64,000 nt of DNA, from the NCBI GenBank assembly GCA_946479745.1, contig CAMLGZ010000023.1, positions 1-64,000 on the forward strand. The letters are read 5' to 3'. The position numbers were made by a program, and so were the translations under genes. This DNA comes from an uncultured Pseudoxanthomonas sp. (GTDB taxonomy: Bacteria; Pseudomonadota; Gammaproteobacteria; Xanthomonadales; Xanthomonadaceae). Below the pieces are notes generated by a model that ran no database searches, had not been told where the DNA came from, and saw nothing but the letters and a program-made list of their open reading frames with translations. Below, one piece after another: positions 1 through 8,991 of the stretch. How positions within the stretch are numbered: position 1 is the stretch's first letter; every line of letters begins with the position of its first letter.

Positions 1-3000
1 ATCTGCTGGTGCAGGACTTCGCGCAGGAAATCCGGCTGCCAGCCGAACAGGTTCATGCCGAATCCCGACAGCACATCCACATATTCGTTGCCGTCCAGGT
101 CCCACATATGCGAGCCGCGCGAGCGTTCGATCACCAACTGGTAGGCCAGCTCCTTGGTGAGCGGACGGAATCCGTTGACCACGCGCGGATCGGCCATGTG
201 GCCGCGATGTCTGGCGGTGTATGTTTTCGATTTTCCGGTGCGTGCGGTGTAGCGCGCCACCAGCGCGTCCAGCCGTTCGCGTTGCAGCGGCGTCAACGGA
301 TCGGTCTGGCTGTGGATGCGGGCGATGGCGCCGAACGCCTTCTTCACATCGTAGGTGAGCGGCTTGCCGTCGGCGTCTTCTTCATCGCCGGCAATAATTG
401 TCGTGGCGGTCTTCGCCGGCAGCGCCGCTGTCGTATTGCCGGTCGCGCCCGGCCTGGCCTCGTCGCTTGCGGTTGCCAGGAAGTCGAGCAGGCTGGCCAT
501 CGAGCCGTACTGCTCCATCATCTGCCGGAACGACACCTTGACCTTGAAGCTGCGCTGCACCTGCAGCGAAAGCTGGGTGAGCGCCAGGGAATCCAGCCCC
601 AGTTCCAGCCAGGGCGTGGCGTTTTCGTTCTCCTCCACTTCCAGTCCGGAGACCTCCTCGATTACCGATTGCAGTTGTACGAACAGAGCGCTGCGTCCTG
701 CCTCCGGTGCCATGCCTACCGGTGCAGGCGCGGTCTCCACTTCCCCAGCGGCATCTGTAGCCGGCGCCGTGGCCTGTAGTCCCGATTCGACCGCCGGCAC
801 CGCATCCAGCCAGTAGCGCTGGTGTTGGAAGGGATAGCCCGGCACCGCCACGCGGCGACGCGATTCGTGCGCCGTGTAGGCTTGCCAGTCGGGCACGGCG
901 CCCAACGTCCACAACTTGCCGAGCGCAGTGGCAATCGCGGCCGATTCGCCTTCCGCGGAATCCGACAGGCTGGCGACCGCCACCGTCTGCCTGCGTTTGC
1001 CGACCGCGGCCTGATGCGCGAGCGTAGTCAATGTGGCGCGGGGGCCGATCTCGATCAGCAGGCGCGAAGGGTCGCTTACCAGTTTCGAGACCGCCGGCGC
1101 GAAGCGAACCGGTTTGCGCAGGTGCTGCGCCCAGTAGTCGGGGTCGCGCGCCTGCTCGTCGCTCAGCCATTCGGCGGTGACGGTGGAAAGGATGGGTATC
1201 CTGGGCGCCTGCAGCGCGATGGATTGCAGGCGCTCGCGCATCGGCGCGATCACCGGCTCCATCATGGCCGAATGGAAGGCGTGCGAAGTCACCAGCCTGC
1301 GTGCGGCGATGCCTGCTGCGGCCAAACGCGTTTCCATGCGTTCGATGGCGGGAGTGGGGCCCGCGACGACGCACAGATGCGGGCCGTTTTCCGCAGCCAG
1401 TTCGATGCCCTCTTCCAGGTGCGCGGACAGCTCGCTGGCGGCAAGCCGGACAGAGAGCATGCTGCCTGCGGGCAAGCCCTGCATCAGCCGGCCGCGCAGC
1501 TCGACCAATGCCAGCGCGTCCTGCAGCGGCATGACACCTGCCAGCACCGCACAGACGAATTCGCCGACGCTGTGGCCGATGAGCGCAGTGGGAACGACGC
1601 CCCAATGCATCCACAGCCTGGCCAGCGCGTACTCCAGCACGAAGATCGCCGGCTGGGTGATGCGCGTTGGCAGCAGCGCGTCGGGGTCGCTGGAGAAGAA
1701 TTCGAGGCGCGGATCGCTTCCGGTCAATGTCTGCAATATTTCGCAGCACTCGTCGTAGGCTGCGCGGAATGCCGGCTCGGTCCGGTAGAGGCCATGACCC
1801 ATCGCCGCGTACTGCGAGCCTTGGCCGGGGCACAGGAAGGCGAGGTCTGGTGTGGTTTCGTCGATTGCGCGTTGTGCGAGGGGTTCGGAAAGCAGTCGTG
1901 AGGCTTCCGAAGCCGAACCGGCAACGACGGCATGGCGATGCGCGAAGACTCGCCGGCCGACCCGCAGCGTATGCGCGATATCCGCAAGGGGAGGGAATCC
2001 ATTTTCCGTTGCACCGGTATCGGCCAGATACGATCCCAGCTGTCGGCAGCTCGCTTCCAGCGCTTCGGGCGTGCGCGCCGAAACCACCAGCAATTGCGCC
2101 GTGCGCGCGGAGTCGGCATGCGGTGCCGTAGCGGGGGCTTCTTCCAGCACCACATGCGCGTTGGTGCCGCCGAAGCCGAAGGCGCTGACGCCGGCACGGC
2201 GCGGACCGGAAGTTTGCGGCCAGTCGCACAATCGGGATTGCGGAACGAAGGGCGATGCGGCGAAATCGATGTGCGGGTTCGGTTTGTCGAAGCCGATCGT
2301 CGGCGGCAGCGTACGCCGATGCAACGCCAGCGATGTCTTGATAAGGCTGGCAGCGCCGGCGGCGACCACCAGATGGCCGACGTTGCTCTTGAGCGAGCCG
2401 ATGGCGCAGAAGGCGTTGTCCTGCGTGTGCCGGCGGAAAGCGCGCGTCAGTCCTTCGATCTCGATGGGATCGCCCAGCGGAGTCGCGGTGCCGTGCGCTT
2501 CCAGGTACGAAATACTGCGCGCATCTATTCCGGCGCGGTCGTGCGCCAGTGCGATGACGCTGGCTTGGCCGCTGGGGCTGGGTGCGGTGAAGCTGGCGCG
2601 TTCGGCGCCATCGTTGTTGACGGCGCCACTCAGCAGTACGGCGTAGACCGTGTCGCCGGCGGCGATAGCATCCGACAGCCGCCGCAGCGCCAGCACGGCC
2701 ACGCCATCGGAAAAAACCGTACCCGCCGCGTCGGCGTCGAAAGTGCGCGTATGCCCGTCGGGGGAGGCCATCGCGCCTTCCTGATACAGATAGCCGCTGT
2801 CTGGCGGGCAGGTGATCGCCACGCCGCCGGCGAGGGCCAGTTCGCAATCGCCGCGGCGCAGGCTCTCCATCGCGATGACCGTAGCCACCAGCGAAGTCGA
2901 ACAGGCAGTGTGCACGCTGACCGCTGGGCCGTTGAGCCCCAGCTTGTAAGCCACCCGGCTGGTCAGGTAGTCCTTCTCGTTGGCCAGCATGGTCGGCAGC

Positions 3001-5285
3001 TCGCCAAGCCGCGCGATGGTTTCAGGGCGTGGCAATACGTGCTTCTGATAATAGGTGGCGTTGTACATGCCGCCGAAGACGCCGACGCGTCCGGGTGCGG
3101 TTTCCGGCACGTACCCTGCGTGTTCCAGGGCATGCCAGGCCGTTTCCAGGAAATGACGATGCTGCGGATCCATGAGCTGCGCTTCCAGCGGCGAAATACC
3201 GAAGAAAGCGGCGTCGAAACCGGCGGTGTCGTTGAGCACGCCACGGGCGCGCACGTAATCGGGATGGTCGCGCAGGGCAGGCGGAATGGAAGCATCGATC
3301 TCCTCCGGCGAAAACCTCCGGATCGATTCGATGCCCGCACAGAGATTCTTCCAGAACGCTTCGATATCGTCGGCGCCCGGGAATCGACCGGCCATACCGA
3401 CGATGGCGATGGGTTCGTCGGGCAGCGAAGCGCCTGTCTGCTTTTCCGGAATGAGGATGGCCTGCATTTTTGCCAGCCCGGCAGGCGTGGGCGATTCGAA
3501 CAGACGCATCGGTGCGAAGTCCGCAATGCCCGAAGTGCGAAGCTGATGCAGCACACGTATGGCCAGCAGCGAATCGCCACCGAGTTCGAAAAAACCATCG
3601 TCCGCGCCCACGCGCTCGAGGCCCAGCACGCCGGCGAAGGCGTCGCACAACGCCGCCTCCAGCTCGCCGCGCGGCGCGCGGTAAGGATGCGCCAGTTCCG
3701 GCCGCTCGTTGCCCGGGGCAGGCAGGGCCGCGCGATCCAGCTTGCCGTTCGTGGTGACCGGCAAGAAGGAAAGCGGCATGAACAGCGCAGGCACCATGTA
3801 GTCGGGTAGCGATTGCTGCAGGTGATGGCGCAGCCCGGCGATATCGCAATTTCCCGTGCGCGCTACCACGTAGGCCACCAGCCGTTTGTCCGCGCCGGGT
3901 CCTGGCAGGGCCAGGACCGCGCAGGATTTCACGTTGGCATGTGAGGACAGTGCGGCTTCGATCTCGCCGGGTTCGATGCGGAAACCGCGGATCTTCACTT
4001 GCTGGTCGGCGCGGCCGACGAATTGCAGCGTGCCGTCCTGGCCCCAGCGAACCAGGTCGCCGGTGCGGTACAGGCGCTGGCCGGACGCGTCGGTGACGAA
4101 GCGCTCGGCATCCAGGTCCGGACGCCCCAGATATCCGCGCGCCAGGCCCCGGCCACCGATATGCAGTTCGCCTGTTTCACCGTGCGCGACGGGAATGCCT
4201 TCTGCGTCCAGCACGTGCAGCGAAGTATCGGCGATGGCGCGGCCGATCGGGATGGCCGTCGCCTCGGCGGGCAGATCGTGCGGTATCGCATAAGTCGTGG
4301 CGAAGGTGGTGCATTCGGTTGGACCGTAGCCATTGCTCAACGACAGCTCGGGCAGGGCATGCAATGCGGCGCGCACATGCCGTGGCGAAAGCGCTTCGCC
4401 TCCGGTCAGCAGTTCGCGCAGACCTGCCAGCGCCAGGGGATCTTCATCGACGATGGAATTGAATAGCGCGGCGGTCAGCCATGCGCCGGTGACCCCGAAA
4501 GTCCCGATGCAGGCCGCCAGCGAACGCGCGTCAGGCACCGGTGCGCCGAATACGGCGCAGCGCCCGCCGTTGAGCAGGGGGCCCCACAGCTCCAGCGTGG
4601 AGGCGTCGAACCCCAAGGGGGCGGCATGCAGGAAACAGGTATCGGCGTCCAGCGTTACGTAGTCCACGTCGCCAACCAGGCGCACGATGGAGCGATGCTC
4701 GATCTGCACGCCTTTGGGCATGCCGGTCGAACCGGAGGTGTACATCACATAGGCCAGCCCATTGGCCGAGGTGGTTTCGGGCAGCGGGCGGGTTTCGTCG
4801 GGGCAAGCGGTTTCCAGCGATTCCAGCGAAACCAGATGCGTCGACAGCGCTTCCAGTGAGCCGCGGTCGGAGTCGCCGGCGATCACGATTTCCACACCGG
4901 CATCGGCAAGGATCGATTGCAGGCGTGCGCGGGGATAGGAGGGATCGAGTGGCAGATAGGCGCCCCCCGCCTTCAAGATGCCCAGTGCCGCAATAACGGC
5001 TCCGGCTGAGCGCGGCAGGCACAGGGCGACGGGCTGGTCGGGCTTGCAGCCCAGCGAGATCAGATGGCGTGCGACGGCGTCGGAGCGGCTGTCCAGCCCT
5101 GCATAATCGAGTTGGCCACCCTGCCAGACCAGTGCAGGGCGCGCCGGGTGCGCGGCGGCGCGCTCGCGGAACAGCCCATGCACCGTCGCTTCAGGGCGAA
5201 AGTTGGTCTGGTTGTGGCTCCCATCACCGGACTGATGTCGCCTTTCGGCTCCAATCAGTCCGCCCCCCGGCTTTGTGGACTGCAT
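1..5285 (-). CDS. Hybrid NRPS-PKS with aminotransferase domain (5' part; runs off the left edge)
   Basis: The reading frame is open from ATG at 5285 to the window edge, about 1761 residues, with the C-terminus missing. Domains in order: adenylation (about 35-515, with YTSGSTG near 181 and NGKLDR near 512), peptidyl carrier (GGDSL, Ser near 571), ketosynthase (from about 623, active-site TACSTS with Cys about 795, EAHGT and NVGH histidines near 930 and 970), acyltransferase (GHSVG, Ser about 1239; HAFH motif, which usually means malonyl-CoA), acyl carrier (LGLDSL, Ser about 1566), then the start of a class III aminotransferase ([12 protein letters not shown]). No condensation domain precedes the A domain and no ketoreductase lies between AT and ACP. 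The start overlaps the upstream hydrolase gene by 31 bp, so the two are probably cotranscribed. An eye alignment to GrsA gives a specificity code near DALWLGGTFK, suggesting a small aliphatic amino acid such as valine (tentative). Confidence 0.93.
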   Translation of the reverse strand, partial: MQSTKPGGGLIGAERRHQSGDGSHNQTNFRPEATVHGLFRERAAAHPARPALVWQGGQLDYAGLDSRSDAVARHLISLGCKPDQPVALCLPRSAGAVIAALGILKAGGAYLPLDPSYPRARLQSILADAGVEIVIAGDSDRGSLEALSTHLVSLESLETACPDETRPLPETTSANGLAYVMYTSGSTGMPKGVQIEHRSIVRLVGDVDYVTLDADTCFLHAAPLGFDASTLELWGPLLNGGRCAVFGAPVPDARSLAACIGTFGVTGAWLTAALFNSIVDEDPLALAGLRELLTGGEALSPRHVRAALHALPELSLSNGYGPTECTTFATTYAIPHDLPAEATAIPIGRAIADTSLHVLDAEGIPVAHGETGELHIGGRGLARGYLGRPDLDAERFVTDASGQRLYRTGDLVRWGQDGTLQFVGRADQQVKIRGFRIEPGEIEAALSSHANVKSCAVLALPGPGADKRLVAYVVARTGNCDIAGLRHHLQQSLPDYMVPALFMPLSFLPVTTNGKLDRAALPAPGNERPELAHPYRAPRGELEAALCDAFAGVLGLERVGADDGFFELGGDSLLAIRVLHQLRTSGIADFAPMRLFESPTPAGLAKMQAILIPEKQTGASLPDEPIAIVGMAGRFPGADDIEAFWKNLCAGIESIRRFSPEEIDASIPPALRDHPDYVRARGVLNDTAGFDAAFFGISPLEAQLMDPQHRHFLETAWHALEHAGYVPETAPGRVGVFGGMYNATYYQKHVLPRPETIARLGELPTMLANEKDYLTSRVAYKLGLNGPAVSVHTACSTSLVATVIAMESLRRGDCELALAGGVAITCPPDSGYLYQEGAMASPDGHTRTFDADAAGTVFSDGVAVLALRRLSDAIAAGDTVYAVLLSGAVNNDGAERASFTAPSPSGQASVIALAHDRAGIDARSISYLEAHGTATPLGDPIEIEGLTRAFRRHTQDNAFCAIGSLKSNVGHLVVAAGAASLIKTSLALHRRTLPPTIGFDKPNPHIDFAASPFVPQSRLCDWPQTSGPRRAGVSAFGFGGTNAHVVLEEAPATAPHADSARTAQLLVVSARTPEALEASCRQLGSYLADTGATENGFPPLADIAHTLRVGRRVFAHRHAVVAGSASEASRLLSEPLAQRAIDETTPDLAFLCPGQGSQYAAMGHGLYRTEPAFRAAYDECCEILQTLTGSDPRLEFFSSDPDALLPTRITQPAIFVLEYALARLWMHWGVVPTALIGHSVGEFVCAVLAGVMPLQDALALVELRGRLMQGLPAGSMLSVRLAASELSAHLEEGIELAAENGPHLCVVAGPTPAIERMETRLAAAGIAARRLVTSHAFHSAMMEPVIAPMRERLQSIALQAPRIPILSTVTAEWLSDEQARDPDYWAQHLRKPVRFAPAVSKLVSDPSRLLIEIGPRATLTTLAHQAAVGKRRQTVAVASLSDSAEGESAAIATALGKLWTLGAVPDWQAYTAHESRRRVAVPGYPFQHQRYWLDAVPAVESGLQATAPATDAAGEVETAPAPVGMAPEAGRSALFVQLQSVIEEVSGLEVEENENATPWLELGLDSLALTQLSLQVQRSFKVKVSFRQMMEQYGSMASLLDFLATASDEARPGATGNTTAALPAKTATTIIAGDEEDADGKPLTYDVKKAFGAIARIHSQTDPLTPLQRERLDALVARYTARTGKSKTYTARHRGHMADPRVVNGFRPLTKELAYQLVIERSRGSHMWDLDGNEYVDVLSGFGMNLFGWQPDFLREVLHQQ

Positions 5286-6079
5286 TCCATGACCCCTGAC
5301 ACGATGGTTGCGATTTCCTTGGCCGGTACCAGCGCGCTGTTCAGCGCCGCATCCGAATTCCAGGAAGTCCCACCTATAACGTCGATCCAGCGCAAGGCCG
5401 GACACGCTTCCCATCGGGAGCGCAATCGCTCCATGTCCGCCGAGTCGCGGGTGCTGAGGACGGTGACGTGGTTCGCGCGCGGCAGGGTGCCAGCGATGTC
5501 GATGTCCGCCATTTGCAAGGCGAGGGAATCGCTGATCGGCATTCCCAGGGCTTCAGGGGGAAAGCGGGTGTCGTCGCCGAACGGAGGAGTCCGCCAGCGC
5601 TCGCCCATTTCCTCGTTCATGTAAGCGCGATGCATACCGGCCAGTTCCTGCAGGTAGTGGTCTCCCCGGACTACCGGGTCCCACAGCACCAGGTGCGCGA
5701 TCCGCAGGTGCTGGCGCTGCGCGCACAGGGCGGCCAGCGTAGCGCCGAAGCGCAAGCCCACCAGGACCACGCGCGGGCTGCCCGACTGGCGCCGCAATTC
5801 GCCGATGGCGGCTTCCAGGTCGTCCAGCCAGTCCTCGACCGTACAGTCGGCCGGCTCGCCGGAGGAGTCGCCGGTGCCGGAATAATCGAAGCGCAAGGTG
5901 GCGTATCCGGCATCCCGCAGTTTGCCGGCCAATACCCGATAGGCGCGGTGCACGCGGGCGGCTTCTTCGCCAAAGGGGTTGCACAGCAATACCGCGGCGC
6001 TGCCGGCATGAAGCCGCGGCGAGAAATGCAGCGTACCCAGCAGGCTCCGGCCGTTGGCACCGAAGTAATCCACTTTCAT
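5255..6079 (-). CDS. Alpha/beta hydrolase of the exosortase-associated/NRPS type, nucleophile replaced
   Basis: 274 residues. The start chosen is ATG at 6079 because GGGGAG lies six bases upstream; the open frame continues further 5' without a better site. The fold is recognisable from [19 protein letters not shown] and the strand-turn-helix GLRFGA. The position that is Ser or Cys in active alpha/beta hydrolases (G-x-Nuc-x-G) is Arg here, as in some hydrolases linked to exosortase loci, so classical esterase activity is doubtful. It lies directly upstream of the NRPS-PKS gene, overlaps it and is read with it, so a role in handling or releasing the assembled product is plausible. The substrate is unknown. 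Confidence 0.8.
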   Translation of the reverse strand: MKVDYFGANGRSLLGTLHFSPRLHAGSAAVLLCNPFGEEAARVHRAYRVLAGKLRDAGYATLRFDYSGTGDSSGEPADCTVEDWLDDLEAAIGELRRQSGSPRVVLVGLRFGATLAALCAQRQHLRIAHLVLWDPVVRGDHYLQELAGMHRAYMNEEMGERWRTPPFGDDTRFPPEALGMPISDSLALQMADIDIAGTLPRANHVTVLSTRDSADMERLRSRWEACPALRWIDVIGGTSWNSDAALNSALVPAKEIATIVSGVMECSPQSRGAD

Positions 6080-6138
6080 CGAAAGCTCCCCGTGACTGCG
6101 GGTACGATACACGCAGATCCTGCGAAGGTTGATGACCG

Positions 6139-7011
6139 ATGTCGCTAGAACGAGCGGTGGTAACGGAACGGGTAGCGTGGTTCGGCGACGAGGAAAACCT
6201 GGTCGCCATCGTTTCCGAACCCTCTTCTCCCGGGCCGGTACCGTGCGTACTGATCTTGAACGCCGGCGTGCTGCACCGGGTGGGGCCGCACCGCCTGCAC
6301 GTGCATCTCGCACGCAGCCTGGCCGCCCTTGGGCATCGCGTCGCACGGCTGGACCTTTCGGGAATCGGCGACAGCCGCGCGCTGCCGGGCCGCATGACCT
6401 TTCGCGAAAGCTCGGTAGCGGACATCAGGACGACGCTCGACAGTCTCGTGGTTGAAGGAGATTCCGCCGAATTCATCCTCTTCGGCATCTGTTCGGGCGC
6501 GGACAATGCGTTGGCAGCGGCCCAGGTGGATCCCCGTATCCGTGGCCTGGTGCTGGTGGATCCTCCGGCATACGCCACCCCGGGTTCCAAGCTTCGGCAT
6601 GCCCGAGGCCGTCTGGAAGGAGGGCGGGCATGGTTGCATTTGCCCATGCGTGTCGCGCTGGCGGCTTTGCGGCGCGGTGTGAAGGTTCTCAACACGAAGC
6701 TTTTCAGAACACGCTCGTCGATGCAGGCCGCCGAAGGCGGGCGGGAGCTGCCGCCGATAGAGGAATACCGCCGGCAATTGAATGCTCTGGTCCAGCGCGG
6801 CATCCGCATTCTCGCCATCCACTCCGGCGCGCTGGGCGTGCGGTACAACCACGAAGGCCAGTTGTTCGAAGCGTTTCCGGAATTGAGGGGCAGGGTGGAT
6901 TGCGTCTATTTTCCGGACGCCAACCATACTTTCACCGAGCTCTCGGCGCAGGCCGCATTGCAGGCCTGCGTGACTGGCTGGTGCAAGGGATGGGAAGCGG
7001 CTACGCCGTAA
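6139..7011 (+). CDS. Alpha/beta hydrolase with a cysteine at the nucleophile position
   Basis: 290 residues, divergent from the preceding hydrolase across a 59-bp gap that must hold both promoters. Visible core: HRVGPHRLHVHLAR, LDLSGIGDS (strand and acid loop), GICSGA (G-x-Cys-x-G elbow) and a C-terminal DANHTF holding the likely catalytic His. A Cys elbow is known in dienelactone hydrolases and in one of the two hydrolases that accompany exosortase systems. No signal peptide, so cytoplasmic. Together with its divergent partner it forms a pair next to the NRPS-PKS gene, and both may process the same product or a carrier-bound intermediate. The specific reaction cannot be read from the sequence. 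Confidence 0.8.
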   Translation: MSLERAVVTERVAWFGDEENLVAIVSEPSSPGPVPCVLILNAGVLHRVGPHRLHVHLARSLAALGHRVARLDLSGIGDSRALPGRMTFRESSVADIRTTLDSLVVEGDSAEFILFGICSGADNALAAAQVDPRIRGLVLVDPPAYATPGSKLRHARGRLEGGRAWLHLPMRVALAALRRGVKVLNTKLFRTRSSMQAAEGGRELPPIEEYRRQLNALVQRGIRILAIHSGALGVRYNHEGQLFEAFPELRGRVDCVYFPDANHTFTELSAQAALQACVTGWCKGWEAATP

Positions 7012-7068
7012 TCGCGATTCAAGGCCGACGAAATCAAGCTCGGCGAAATAATATCCAACAAGATCAGA

Positions 7069-7830
7069 TCAGGCCTGCGCGACGAGCCTCAACTCGCCTT
7101 GGATCCATTGGGCCCGCCATACGTCGACCGTTCGCGGTTCGGCGGCGTCGTGGATACAGAGTGCGGCAGCGTGACCGGGACCTGCGTCCACCGTCCGGAA
7201 ATGCCAATGTCCGGGGGACGGCTCCGTGCCGGAGTCGGCATGAAGCGTGGGAATGGCGACTCGCCCTGATCCGGTGAAGCCGATGAGATGCGGCGAAACC
7301 TGCAAGCCGATGCCGCGCGCCTTCAGGTAGGACTCTTTCAGCGTCCACAGTTGGAAGAAGGCTTTGCGGCGCTCTTCCTCCGGCAGGGACCAGAGTTCGG
7401 CTCGCTCATTCGCTGTGCAGCAATGGTCGACCAGTTCAGGTGCGAGCTTTTGCTTGATCTCTTCCACATCCAGGCCGATGTTGTTGGTCCCGGAGACTGC
7501 GCAGGCGACCATTCCGTGCGTATTGGCCGCGCTGAAACGCAATGCCTGTGCCAGCGCCGGCTCCAATACGACGGGCCGCATGCCAGGCTCGCTGGAAAAG
7601 CGGATATCGCCTGCGGTATCCGGCGCCATTCGTGCGCAGTGGGCCACGGCCAGGCGCTGCAGCAAACGGGAAGCGGTGGCGAGGTCCCGGTCGCGCGGAA
7701 AGCGGAAGCGTGCGATATGCGAGCGGTCCTGTTCGTCCAGGAATCGCAGGGCGTCGTGCACGGGCTGCGGACCCAGAAGGGCTTCAGGCGTGGCAAGGAA
7801 CACCTGGATGCCGGGGGCGGGGTCATGCAT
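7069..7830 (-). CDS. 4'-phosphopantetheinyl transferase, Sfp type
   Basis: 253 residues from ATG 7830; a TTG eight codons upstream is the only alternative. It moves 4'-phosphopantetheine from CoA to the conserved Ser of carrier proteins. Signature motifs are present: NIGLDVEEIK at about 117-126 (Mg-binding Asp and Glu) and WTLKESYLK at about 162-170. The length fits the Sfp/EntD group rather than the short AcpS group. It is convergent with the hydrolase at 6139-7011 and is the natural activator of the PCP and ACP domains of the NRPS-PKS encoded at 1-5285. No membrane segment or signal peptide. Confidence 0.93.
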   Translation of the reverse strand: MHDPAPGIQVFLATPEALLGPQPVHDALRFLDEQDRSHIARFRFPRDRDLATASRLLQRLAVAHCARMAPDTAGDIRFSSEPGMRPVVLEPALAQALRFSAANTHGMVACAVSGTNNIGLDVEEIKQKLAPELVDHCCTANERAELWSLPEEERRKAFFQLWTLKESYLKARGIGLQVSPHLIGFTGSGRVAIPTLHADSGTEPSPGHWHFRTVDAGPGHAAALCIHDAAEPRTVDVWRAQWIQGELRLVAQA

Positions 7831-7975
7831 GGCCGCAGTGTATAGGACCAGCAAAAGCGCACCCAGGCTTCCGCGGTCAACGTCCGGCAGGTTCAGGAAT
7901 AGGTCTTCATCGCGGGCGTTTTTCGTCGGCGGCCCGTATCATTCCCATACCCGCCTACGGCGGGGCAGCTGTCCC

Positions 7976-8062
7976 GCCCGGGTGGCGAAATTGGTAGACG
8001 CATCAGACTTAAAATCTGCCGGGGGCAACCCCATGCCGGTTCGATTCCGGCTCCGGGCACCA
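7976..8062 (+). tRNA. tRNA-Leu (anticodon UAA)
   Basis: 87 nt including an encoded CCA. The acceptor arm GCCCGGG pairs with TCCGGGC. The anticodon stem CAGA/TCTG encloses the loop CTTAAAA, giving UAA. A long variable arm (GCCGGGGGCAACCCCAT region) is as expected for a class II tRNA, and the T-arm carries GGTTCGATTCC. The AT-richer Rhs island begins just past its 3' end. Confidence 0.97.
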
Positions 8063-8766
8063 CTAGACAATTCCAGCTAAGCCCACCTTTGCCATGCATT
8101 GGGTTGTTGCGACGTTGGAGCGAACAGCGACGGGGTGAAGCTCACCCTGCCAGCCTACGAGATCTCGTGCTGCCCATTGGCATCGCAATCTGCAAGCCGA
8201 TACGGAGAAGTGATCCTGACCCCGTTTTTCTTGCCAGCCAATCTGCCGGGCCGAGGAACCTGAAGCGGCCCTAGGACGAGCTTTGGTACTACTTCGGGCC
8301 GTATTCCCAAGGCATAACGTCTTGTCCGTCTTGGGCCTGTGTGATGGCTTCGATCGACTTGTTAGCCTGGCTGGAAGGGATGCCGGCGGCGAAGCTGGTC
8401 AGGATCACGATCGACTTGACCGCAGCTTTGTCGATGTCGCCTCGTTTTGTCCGCGTCATGGCCTGTGCAGTCGCGCGCCAGGCATCTGACCACGTGCCGC
8501 TAGAGTTGTTCTATGTCGTTGATCGTGTGGACTGGGAATTCTCGCCGAGGCGCAAGCGAAGAATTCCACGCCAATCGTCTGGCACGGACGCTAGCCAGTT
8601 CACCTTGGTAAGCGCTCACGACTGATTGGCCGCAATCTCGCGGGCCGTCGTTACTGGCCAGAATCGGCCACCCGAGGTAAAGGAGTTAGTTGATAGCGGT
8701 GTGCGACATTATTGGGAAAGCAAGGATATTTCAACCTGAAGAATGGATTCGCACTGAATGCTCAGC
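8063..8766. other. 700-bp stretch without a supportable gene
   Basis: Lies between tRNA-Leu and the Rhs cassette. Several short frames exist on both strands (for example near 8341-8625), but none has a recognisable domain, a convincing ribosome site, or codon use like the neighbouring genes. It may be decayed mobile DNA, as is common downstream of tRNA genes, but I see no integrase and no duplicated tRNA end. Confidence 0.5.
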
Positions 8767-8991
8767 TCATACCGGCTCCGAATTTCTATGGATCAGATAT
8801 CTTCGGATTGCGCGTATGGAGACAAGTAGTAATGCGAACGGGACTACAACGTGAATAACTGTGTAAGACTCTGAGCTGAGGAGTTTATCCAAAAGCAAAT
8901 ATGTCGAGTACAAGAACAGCCCCGACCAACCTATCGCGGCTACCAATCGTTGAGTTTGTTGCATTCTATTTTTATTGATCGTCGTCATCAT
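8767..8991 (-). CDS. Small two-helix membrane protein overlapping the Rhs gene
   Basis: 74 residues. Two hydrophobic helices are visible, about 19-36 (LVAAIGWSGLFLYSTYLL) and 44-60 (VIHVVVPFALLLVSI), joined by a short polar loop, with a basic tail. Its ATG overlaps the stop codon of the upstream Rhs gene in an ATGA arrangement, so translation is almost certainly coupled. A small membrane protein directly behind a polymorphic Rhs tip is the usual place for an immunity protein; that role is inferred from position only, since the sequence belongs to no family I recognise. Base composition is AT-richer than the core genome. Confidence 0.7.
   Translation of the reverse strand: MMTTINKNRMQQTQRLVAAIGWSGLFLYSTYLLLDKLLSSESYTVIHVVVPFALLLVSIRAIRRYLIHRNSEPV

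Noticed and set aside
382..2847. An 821-codon open frame on the minus strand and a 625-codon plus-strand frame (1932-3809) inside the NRPS-PKS region
   Set aside because: Low-complexity Arg/Ala/Gly translations with no domains; the frame encoding A, KS, AT and ACP motifs is a different, uninterrupted one. High GC creates such shadows.
8341..8625. 95-codon plus-strand frame downstream of tRNA-Leu
   Set aside because: No domain, no ribosome site, atypical composition; may be decayed DNA but cannot be supported as a gene.
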